A stretch of DNA of 64,000 bases from Undaria pinnatifida (lineage: Eukaryota > Sar > Phaeophyceae > Laminariales > Alariaceae). The translations under genes and the position numbers were made by a program. Location: NCBI GenBank assembly GCA_012845835.1, contig JABAKD010000016.1, positions 5,977,919 through 6,041,918 on the forward strand, in the 5' to 3' direction. Within the stretch, counting starts at the first letter, position 1; each line of letters starts with the position of its first letter. The notes below the pieces were generated by a model. It was not told the origin of the DNA. It made no database searches and saw only the letters and a list, made by a program, of their open reading frames with translations. Shown one piece after another: positions 12,437 to 20,945 of the stretch.

Positions 12437-12552
12437 GTAAAAAGGTTCTCTATCCCAGAACGCCGGAAGTCGCGAAGATGTCGAGGCGGAAGATCACTGG
12501 AGCCTTGGTCCCTTCGCGACTTCGGCCGTTCTAGGATAGAGGACCTTTTCAC
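12437..12552. repeat. Long imperfect hairpin, about 41-bp arms
   Basis: GTAAAAAGGTTCTCTATCCC and following (12437-12477) pairs with 12512-12552 with few mismatches, around a loop of about 34 bp. It may be a small foldback element. It abuts the tRNA-like segment on its right. Confidence 0.75.
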
Positions 12553-12628
12553 ATTCGGTGACCACCGTGGGACTCGAACCCACGAGTACGAATGCATGAC
12601 CTGAACGCCAATCATCAACAGCAGTAGT
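12553..12628 (-). pseudogene. tRNA-like relic (T-arm and acceptor only)
   Basis: Read on the minus strand, GTGGGTTCGAGTCCCAC forms a perfect 5-bp T-stem with a canonical TTCGAGT loop. It also matches the Pol III B box. The next seven bases GGTGGTC can pair, with wobbles, with GACTACT upstream. I could not form a convincing anticodon stem and the D-loop lacks GG. It is therefore more likely a tRNA pseudogene or the head of a tRNA-derived SINE than a working tRNA. Confidence 0.4.
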
Positions 12629-13523
12629 CAGCAGTAGTAAGTAGCCTTTACCATAACCTACCCCACAAAGTATATAGAATAAAGTATGAAATATATTTCG
12701 CTGTCGGTCGGACGCTGCCCAATTAACTACCTGGTTTGGGAGGTTGTCCGACGGACATACAAGACTGTCGGTTTGGCGAGCCTAGCTGCAGCAGTTAGTT
12801 GCGTGCTACCCACCAGCTCTTACCCACTGCCACCCAACATCCGAGCGGAGCAGAGCACTAGTACGGATGAATAAGTGCAGCAGAGTGGAGGCAAAGCGGG
12901 GTCTGCCACCGCCCGGTGGCCAACCATTGGACGAGGAGGACGATCGTGAACAACACTGCTGCGTGCAGCAAACGCACCAGGAACCCGGGCTGCGGTAATG
13001 TTAGGAGTAGGAAGACACAGCGAAGAACTGCTGCTCCTGCTGCTGCTGCTGCTGTGCCCATGCGTGCCGGAATGCCCTCGGGCTCGATGGGTTTGCAGGG
13101 ACACCTGCTCGATACCTGCTCGATACCTGCAGGCAGGATTTCAACATCAAGAAGGGTTCAAAAGGCGTGTGGTGTGCGCTACGCGTGCCACACCGAGATC
13201 CAGGTAGCAGAGTTGCCACTGCAAAAAATGTGAGGCCTACTTTCGAATTTGCTTGGAATTTGTTTGCATGTGGTTTGTAGTGTGCATGCCAGATTCATTC
13301 CAAAGTATGGGTGTACCGGGTACTCTGACAAAAGTTTACCAGGTACGTGGTACCATACAGCAGAATATACAGGTTGCAGGTAGCATTTGCGTATTCAGAC
13401 GTTGGTGTCCGTAGGCACGTAGGCCCCAGATTAACAAAGAGCACAATCGTAATTCGATCTTTTTTTTTTAATTTCATGAAAAATACACAAAAAATTCAAC
13501 TTTGGTTCTTAGGCCACTCCTTA
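12629..13523. other. No supported gene; short shared repeat
   Basis: CTACCCCACAAAGTATATAG at about 12658 recurs at 57289 with similar flanks (about 38 bp). A CTG run lies at 13030-13052. Open frames at 12820-13233 are low-complexity and unrecognised. Confidence 0.4.
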
Positions 13524-14303
13524 TGCAGTCGGATTCCGCCAGTCGAAAACGGCCCTTTTCGACTGGACTTTTTTTCGACTCTGCAGGACTTTTTTTCGAC
13601 TCAGTTCTTCTGGTCCTTCTTATCGTCAGTCGAGTCGATTTTATAGTTTTTGTGCTCTTCCTAGAGGCGGTTGGTGTGAGGGAGTACTGCTGTAGAGCAG
13701 TCGAAATCGGTTGGCAGCTCTGTGCTTCGCGCTTTTCCGCGAGCAACGGCTCGGCGAACCCTCGTTCCAGCGAGTTGGTGGCTTTGGGCTTAGCCGAAAG
13801 CCGCCCAAGCTACGTTCGTGGAGTTGCACTCAGCCGAGAGCCGCCAAAGCTACAGCAGCCGCAGTCGTTGTTGGCAGCATGGGATCAAGACCGCGCGCTG
13901 CTGCCGTCGTGTGATACACGCTGCTGGCGAGCAAAACTAGGAATGCGCCACGCTGACTTGCTGCGAGAAGCAACAGCTGGGATAGCCAAGCCAGCGTCAG
14001 CGCCTTGTATGATACTGCAGTGCGGTGCTTGGTATGCGTGTGTGGGCGTGTGCCCGTGTGGGTATGTGTTTGGTGGTGGGATGAGCGATGCGATCGGTTA
14101 AAAAAACACGTGTACAACTTTTTCGACTGAGTTTCTCGACTGGAGGATCCAGTCGAAAAAGTCGAGTTTTTCGACTGTATCCGCCAGTCGGAATTCTCAG
14201 TCGAAAAAAGTTGAGTCGAAAAAGCCCTTTTTCGACTGCGTAAGAAAGCCCGATTTGGGCTTCAGTGGAAAAAGGCCGTTTTCGACTGAGAAATCCGACT
14301 GCA
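13524..14303. mobile_element. Non-autonomous TIR element with reiterated CAGTCGAAAA motifs
   Basis: The ends are inverted: TGCAGTCGGATT with CAGTCGAAAACGGCC on the left (13524 onward) and the reverse complement at about 14266-14303. TA stands immediately outside both ends (13522-13523 and 14304-14305), which fits a TA target-site duplication of the Tc1/mariner type. Both subterminal regions carry many CAGTCGAAAA/TTTTCGACTG copies in both orientations. The middle (13790-14100) is unique-looking and recurs inverted and diverged at about 54.74-54.99 kb. No transposase is present. The long minus-strand frame 14764-13997 runs into the right end and is not credible as a whole. Confidence 0.8.
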
Positions 14304-14483
14304 TAATAAGAAATCGCCTTATCAAGGAACGGCGTAGTGCTTTCTAGAAAATAAAAAAAATAAAAAAAACGCAAAAGGGTAAACGAACACCCGTGGGCAA
14401 CGACCGAGGCGATCGATGGCTCGCGTCCTCCCCGAAGCGCCGCGGCTAGCAGCAGATCGCTTTTGCCGGCAGCGGCTTGGAGG

Positions 14484-14678
14484 CTATGTCTCTCGGCGTC
14501 TCTTGGATGGGCTGGCGCCACCCCGCGGCCCGACACGGGCAGCAGCGACGGGGATATAGCGGTCGAACTTCTGAGCGAAGTCATCATGTGGTAGTTGGTC
14601 GTGTAACTTTCGAGGTGCAGGGCGACGACAAATTGGGTTTGCGGCGGTCTCGATTGTTTTCGAAGCGTCACATGTGGT
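14484..14678 (-). CDS. Possible 3'-terminal exon, unknown protein
   Basis: On the minus strand a 64-codon frame follows a plausible acceptor (CACAGCGTAG) and ends with TAG. It encodes a mixed-composition peptide that includes HDDFAQKFDRYIPVAA and a basic C-terminus SPSKRRRET. No family is recognised. An upstream piece near 14700-14790 with GAG|GTAGGA could be a preceding exon. An alternative frame over the same bases is also open, so the call is weak. Confidence 0.2.
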   Translation of the reverse strand, partial: TTCDASKTIETAANPICRRPAPRKLHDQLPHDDFAQKFDRYIPVAAARVGPRGGASPSKRRRET

Positions 14679-15189
14679 CTACGCTGTGCTAAGGACCTTC
14701 GGAGGCTGCGCTGCGGCTGCTCCGGTGGTCCTACCTCTCGCAATGGTGGCTTCTCGCCTCTCAATCAGCCGACGACATGGCACCAATTCGAGTGGCCGGC
14801 TTCGGTTACACAGAACAAGCCATCTCTAGGTGGACAAAGTCCCCAAATTGAATTTTAATTTTCGACTAAATTCGACCGAGAAAGTCTTTTTTTACTTCTT
14901 TGTTGAATTTGATTTTTCGTAATAATTCCGAGAATGCCTGCTTGGTGATTCTTTTTGTGACCAATCAGATGCAAATTAAATTCAATTCCAAAAAAAAAAA
15001 TCGAAATTCGATTTGGCAAGTTTCTCGTTAATTCGGGCCCTCATACCAGGTATATTATAAAATAAAAAAACACTCCAGCTGTAAGATCGAATATTTTCTC
15101 GAAACCCATCTTTGCAAGCTGTGTGTGATGCTCCGATCGTGCGTATTACGGGTTGTGTGTCCTCACTAAGGATATAGATCGGCGACTCC

Positions 15190-15760
15190 CCTTGAAACTA
15201 CAGTGTAGCTATCAGGGTCAACAGGGTGATGTTAGTCAGTCTGTGCGCGGAAGCTACAAACCCGTTTCTGAGGGGGACAAAATCTGACAGCTGTGGAAGG
15301 AAATGCATCAGTTTATCAAGTGAATCCTGTAAGTCGAATAACCGGTGAGGGGAGGGCGGAGTTTTTAAGGACGGGGGGGCCTGGTTTTGATCAAAAGGGA
15401 GCGGGGGTGGGGGGGGCAGGGGGGGGGATGGGTGGGGCAGCTCAATTTGTGCGTGGAAACTATAAATCCTTCAAGGGGATAAATCTGACGGTTTCGGAAA
15501 GAATGCACCACTTTGTCATGGGAGGGGCGGGGGGCGGGACGGGCGGGGCAGCTCAATCTGTGCGTGGAAATTATACATCCTTTAAGGGATAGATGTGACG
15601 GTTTTGGAAAGAATGCACCAGTTTATCATGTATATACTGTAAGTCGTACAACCAGTGAGGAGAGGGCGGAGTGTTCGAGGGGGATTGGTGGGGGGTGGGG
15701 GAGGGGGGAGGGAGGTGGGGGGGGGGGGGGCGAAAGGGCTTTAGGTCGCACAGATGTAGG
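15190..15760. repeat. G-rich repeat cluster related to the 0.1-kb copy
   Basis: Three to four diverged copies of a block reading CGTGGAAACTATAAATCCTT and continuing through ATCTGACGGTTT to GAATGCACCA lie near 15250, 15455 and 15565. They are separated by G-rich tracts (15375-15440, 15525-15550, 15685-15732). Frames translate into Gly-rich peptides and are spurious. Confidence 0.7.
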
Positions 15761-16544
15761 GGTTTGCTATACGCGTGGTGCTAGGTCTAGGCGATGGTGC
15801 GGGTGGTGGGGAAGGAGGGGGCGTTGGGGGTGGGGGCAGGTATATGAAGTATATAGTATACAAGCAAGGACTGGTAATTGTTGACCAGTCACATAACATC
15901 CCCCGACGAACATATTGTTTCTATAATATTATTGCATACCTGGTATATGATACCCTACTGATTGTTGTATGGTACCCAAGTCAGTACACACAGCGTAGTC
16001 CACTGCCTGCACACTAGTGGTGTAGCCCTTTTACCAATTACCTGGGTACTCGCAAGTATTACCCGGCTTGCTAATACCCGTCACGGGTAGGAGTAACACA
16101 TATTCTCGCCGAGCATTTGGGCCCCGGGTACCCGGGTACTCGTTAGACCACGTTCGAAATCCCGGGCGTGGCAACTTACCAAACCCTAAGTCATGTCCCC
16201 TGGGTACTAATTCGTACGATATTCCCCAGGAAACTCTTTTTAAAATGAAAATGCTGTATCATGCCTCGCGCCTCATTGTAACCTACCTGGTACCAGGTAT
16301 GCGCGTAGCAATTCAGACTCGCCGAGTATTTGGGCCCCAGTTACTCGGTTTAAACGGGTACCCGGGTAATCGTTAGATTACAATCGAAATCCCGGTCATG
16401 ACAACGCATAATCCCCTAAATCACGCCCCCTGGATTAGTCTTTCGTACCATATCCTCCGGGAAACCCTTTTCAAACTGAAAATGCTGTCTCGCATGCCTC
16501 TCGCCTCACCCGCCTGTGTTCTGAACCCATGAGCACCAGGACTT
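15761..16544. other. No gene; TACC(T/C)GG-type short motifs
   Basis: This stretch has many copies of ACCTGGTA/TACCAGGT and GGGTACCCGGGTA. Two related segments of about 200 bp (about 16080-16280 and 16310-16500) share GGGCCCC, CGAAATCCCGG and ACTGAAAATGCTGT-type blocks, so it is a diverged duplication. Confidence 0.45.
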
Positions 16545-16935
16545 TTCACGGGTCGGGTCAGGTCGGGTCGAGCCGGGTGAGCTGACCCGACCCGACCCGT
16601 GAGCTGACCCGACCCGACCCGTGAGCTGACCCGACCCGACCCGCGAGAATTTGAGACATCTTGACCCGACCCGACCCGACCCCACCCGACCCGCGAGAAT
16701 TTCGAGGCGTCCTGACCCGACCAGACCCGACCCGCGAGATTTTCGAGACATCTTGACCCGACCCCACCCGACCCGACCGGCGAGATTTTCAAAACTTCTT
16801 GACCCGACCCGACCCGACCCGTGAGATTTTGAAAAGTTCCTGACCCGACCCGACCCGAACCGACCCGCGAGATTTGGAAAGCCTCCTGACCCGACTGGAC
16901 CCGTGTCATCTCACGGGTCAGAGTCGAAAAGTCAC
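16545..16935. repeat. GACCCG minisatellite A
   Basis: Units of about 60 bp consist of reiterated GACCC or CCCGA pentamers followed by CGAGATTTTGAAAA-type spacers and TTCTTGACCC. The left end is inverted (TTTTCACGGGTCGGGTC). Long minus-strand frames through it are Gly/Ser/Arg/Val repeats produced by the pentamer and should not be annotated as proteins. Confidence 0.85.
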
Positions 16936-17472
16936 GGGTCAGCAATGTCTGGATATGACCTTGGTCGGTTGGTTGGTCCTTCGTCCCTCGTACTTTTTCC
17001 AGGATGTTGTGCTCTCTGGTTTTTTTTACCGACATTGTTTGCAGCATTATTGTGTGCTGTGCGCGCGAAAAACGATAAAGAGACCGCAACCCACGCATGG
17101 GCAACTAGCCACGCCCATAGCGCTAGACCACCGGGTCGACCCAGCGAGCGACCCGACGAGCGCGCTAGTTATCTTTGTGGTCTCCGGCCCCGCCAAGCAG
17201 CCTAGCTGAGCCGCCTCCGGCAGCAAGCAAGCCCACAACTGGGGCGGTTGATCTGTCAGCAGGGACTGCGATGCGCGAGGATCCGGGGTCTGCTGCTGGT
17301 GCTTGCTGCTGCCAGTGCTGGTGCTGGTGCTGCTGCTTCGACGACGACTGCCCTTGCCTATTTACGTTTGGTCACATTTCGTACTGGTATTACAATTTTT
17401 CTTACCGGGTATCCAATGTGTACGTATACGTCGTACATGGGTTCTTATATTGCCATTGTTCGTCTTTATTGT

Positions 17473-18552
17473 TGGGGAGTGATAATCTCGCAGACATATG
17501 CGGAATCTAAACCTCGCCCACGGGGACATATAAGAACCATCCCCGGGTTTCCACCGTCGTATTACGGTTCGCTGTGTTTGAAAACTTGGTGCCGGTAGCT
17601 TAAAACTAGCACCAAACTACCGTTTAGTTTATATCATATGCTTGCTCATCTAAAGTTTCCCGATCTCACGGTTGATTGACAGCCAGCCGTGGTTCCCTCA
17701 ATGACGGAAGTTGTGGGCTGAAGTTGTACTGTAAATGGGTGCCGAAAGCTAGCTATAAGGCAGCTATTTGGCACGTGTTCCTCTTTTCCTCCACACGTCC
17801 ATTATGCACTGATGTTGTCTACTGCTGTTGTGGGTGGGTTGTGTAATATTCAAGTTATAGACTACACTGCTGTGGGTGCGCTTGCACATTGTCCTGTTAT
17901 AGTTCCTGGATACAACAGGCACGTCAGACTGACACTATTCTTGGGCACCTACGGAGAGCAAGCGTGGTATATTCTTCCCTCTGCGGGTGTGTGATGTGTG
18001 TAGGCTGCACTACTGCTGTGTACTGTACATGTACACATGTATGTATGCATATGTACTGCCTGCTGCATGCATGCAGCGGTCGCGGTGTCCACAGCACGTG
18101 CAAATCGTCCTCGATTTCGACGATTTCTCACTCGTAGGGGCTGAAGTCCGGCCTTCAGTGTGTGGGGTATGTAGTCTAGGTGTGATATTGCTGCATGTAG
18201 TGGTGGTCGTGGGGCTGTAGGAGCAACGCCAGCACCTACGTGTGTGGGGCTGCACTACGTACTGCTGCTGTGGCGGCCTAAACAGCACCTGCAAATCGTC
18301 ATCGATTTCGCCAATTTCTAGCTTTCAGAGGCTGAAAGTCGAGCCTTGAGTGTACAGGGGTGTCCAGGTGTCATATTGCTGCCTATCTCGGTGGCCATGG
18401 TGCTGTAGGGGCGGTGCCAGCACCCTCGTTGATGCTCGCGAATCCGCACACTGCGAACCGTAATATGACGGTGGAAACCCGGGGATGGTTCTTATATGTC
18501 CCCGTGGGCGAGGTTTAGATTCCGCCTATGTCTGCGAGATTATCACTCCCCA
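17473..18552. mobile_element. Foldback-like element with about 100-bp inverted ends
   Basis: Positions 17473-17572 (TGGGGAGTGATAATCTCGCA and on) are the near-perfect reverse complement of 18453-18552. Inside, 18100 and 18291 begin two copies of a diverged tandem of about 191 bp (GCAAATCGTC). No transposase or recognised coding region is present. I could not identify a convincing target-site duplication. Confidence 0.75.
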
Positions 18553-18920
18553 CTAAAACAAGCCAGGCCACACACTCTTGCTGCATCGCAGGGTGCAACA
18601 ATAAAGGGGAGTGATAATCTCGCAGACATAGGCGGAATCTAAACCTCGGATGGTTCTTATATGTCCCCGTGGGCGAGGTTTAGATTCCGCCTATGTCTGC
18701 GAGATTATCACTCCCCACTAAAACAAGCCAGGCCACAAGATTCCGCCTATGTCTGCGAGATTATCACTCCCCACTAAAACAAGCCAGGCCACACACTCTT
18801 GCTGCCGCCTATGTCTGCGAGATTATCACTCCCCACTAAAACAAGCCAGGCCACACACTCTTGCTTGTTGTTGCACCCTGCAATGCAGCAAGAGTGTGTG
18901 GCCTGGCTTGTTTTAGTGGA
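18553..18920. repeat. Reiterated fragments of the element end
   Basis: CTAAAACAAGCCAGGCCACA is repeated four times in direct orientation, each attached to pieces of the inverted-end sequence above. A final copy at 18868-18918 is inverted, so that 18551-18602 and 18868-18918 form a hairpin. The order suggests repeated template switching or nested copying of one end. Confidence 0.75.
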
Positions 18921-19000
18921 CTTGGATGGATGGCAATATACCTGAATAATACTTACTGCTTCATCCGACACGGAGGTTCGCGTAGTAATACTTGATGCCT

Positions 19001-19904
19001 GGTACGAGAAGTTGCTGTCTAAATGATTGATGTTTCTAGACGCTATGTCTGATGATAACGTATGTTCGGATCGGAGTATTTGGATGAGAGAGGCTTCCAT
19101 GCAGGAAGCGGCAAGTTTGTTGTATCATATTCGGATCCGCGGGTCTAACCCGCGAGGCGCCGGCACGACGAGGACCCTCCGGCAGGCAGCCATGTATAAG
19201 TTTGAAAAAAACAGGCGAATCCGCAGGGTACGAGAAGTTGCTGTCTAAATGATTGATGTTTCTAGACGCTATGTCTGATGATAACGTATGTTCGGATCGG
19301 AGTATTTGGATGAGAGAGGCTTCCATGCAGGAAGCGGCAAGTTTGTTGTATCATATTCGGATCCGCGGGTCTAACCCGCGAGGCGCCGGCACGACGAGGA
19401 CCCTCCGGCAGGCAGCCATGTATAAGTTTGAAAAAAACAGGCGAATCCGCAGGGTACGAGAAGTTGCTGTCTAAATGATTGATGTTTCTAGACGCTATGT
19501 CTGATGATAACGTATGTTCGGATCGGAGTATTTGGATGAGAGAGGCTTCCATGCAGGAAGCGGCAAGTTTGTTGTATCATATTCGGATCCGCGGGTCTAA
19601 CCCGCGAGGCGCCGGCACGACGAGGACCCTCCGGCAGGCAGCCATGTATAAGTTTGAAAAAAACAGGCGAATCCGCAGGGTACGAGAAGTTGCTGTCTAA
19701 ATGATTGATGTTTCTAGACGCTATGTCTGATGATAACGTATGTTCGGATCGGAGTATTTGGATGAGAGAGGCTTCCATGCAGGAAGCGGCAAGTTTGTTG
19801 TATCATATTCGGATCCGCGGGTCTAACCCGCGAGGCGCCGGCACGACGAGGACCCTCCGGCAGGCAGCCATGTATAAGTTTGAAAAAAACAGGCGAATCC
19901 GCAG
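19001..19904. repeat. Four tandem copies of a 226-bp unit
   Basis: Units start at 19001, 19227, 19453 and 19679 with GGTACGAGAAGTTGCTGTCT and appear identical throughout; the array is exactly 4 x 226 bp. Each unit holds a hairpin (CGCGGGTCTAACCCGCG). Because 226 is not a multiple of three, each copy gives its own closed 73-codon plus-strand frame and a 96-codon minus-strand frame overlapping the junction. Neither resembles a known protein. The identity implies recent amplification or an assembly duplication. Confidence 0.95.
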
Positions 19905-19959
19905 GCCAGATCTGCGGGTTCGATCCGCGGATCAGCCGAAAACAACTCGCGGGTCTTGA

Positions 19960-20262
19960 TGGCTTGACCCGCGAGTGACACGTATCTCGCGGGTCATGAC
20001 CCGACCCGACCCACGAGATTTTGAAGACCTCTTACCCCGGCCCGACCCGACCCGCGAGATTTGGTAGACCTCTTGACCCGACCCGACCCGACGAGCGAGA
20101 TTTTGAAAACCTCCTGACCCGACCCGATCCGCGAGATTTGGAAACCTCTTGACCCGACCCGACCGGACCCGTGAGATTTGAAAACGTAATGACCCGACCC
20201 GACCCGACGCACGAGATTTTGAAACCCCCTTGACCCGACCCGCGGGTCGAGTCATGACCCGT
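19960..20262. repeat. GACCCG minisatellite B
   Basis: Same family as 16545-16935: GACCC/CCCGA runs alternating with CGAGATTTTGAAAA-like spacers. It ends in GTCATGACCCGTGAAAAG, the inverse of the left end of copy A. It directly follows the 226-bp array, whose last unit runs into GATCTGCGGGTTCGATCCGC. Confidence 0.85.
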
Positions 20263-20454
20263 GAAAAGCCCTGATAAACACATACATACCTACAACGTTT
20301 CTGTATCGCGTACTCGTAGTCTGTTTCACTGGAGGATGGAAGTCACTTCTTGTGGCAAAGTTGTGCCGAGTCCTGTACCCTTTGCGTTACAACAACTAAC
20401 TTTCGTAAAGAGTTCATTCGTAGTAGCTATTTAGTAGCAAACTTGAAGGACCGA

Positions 20455-20640
20455 ACTTGATGAGAAGTAATGTCCTGGGTACCCGGGTACCCAGCTGTTA
20501 GATGGGTTTACCCGTAAGTTAGCCGGGTACCTGGATGTTATACGGGTACCCGGGTACCCGCCCAAAATAGGTGTAAATGGTCGCGAGTAACTGTGTATTT
20601 TCCCCCCGAAATTAGCGGGTACCCGTTGAAGACGCGTGCT
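20455..20640. repeat. GGGTACCCGGGTACC cluster
   Basis: Several copies of GGTACCCGGGTACC and the related GTACCTGG/TTACCCGT lie in 180 bp. They belong to the short palindromic motif scattered through the window. No gene is seen. Confidence 0.5.
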
Positions 20641-20689
20641 CGTCAAGTAACAAAGCGCACACAGTGCAGTCCACTGTCTGTACTCGTAT

Positions 20690-20945
20690 CATACCTCGTG
20701 TACATTTTTTTATTTTAGTCATCACCTTCATTCCCCGGCTCAACTCTTGGAACGTTTTGCCCTCAACGACCTTCTGGACAAGCTGTAGTCGCAGATGTCT
20801 TTCCTCCTCCCCGCTGGTACTGGCCTTCGTTTTTGTCGCGCATAGGGTTCAGCGTTCCCACTTATCAGCTTTTTATGCTCGTCGATTTGCATGGAATTTC
20901 GCCAACTTACTCTCGCGCTTTCGGCCTGCCGATTTGTAAGAAATA
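20690..20945 (+). repeat. Dispersed repeat family R, copy 1
   Basis: Carries GGACAAGCTGTAGTCGCAGA and TCGCGCATAGGGTTCAGC. The same blocks in the same order occur at 29045-29250 (plus) and 26535-26790 (minus), roughly 70 percent alike by eye. The shared frame is not clearly protein-coding. Confidence 0.65.

Noticed and set aside
12011-12604. 197-codon plus-strand frame
   Set aside because: Crosses the end of the 696-bp transposon and the hairpin; not a protein family.
13997-14764. 255-codon minus-strand frame
   Set aside because: It runs across the right end of a TIR element and its motif array. Only a short C-terminal exon in another frame is conceivable.
16421-17104. 227-codon minus-strand frame rich in Gly-Ser-Arg-Val
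   Set aside because: It is a translation of the GACCCG minisatellite; composition follows the pentamer and it has no domain.
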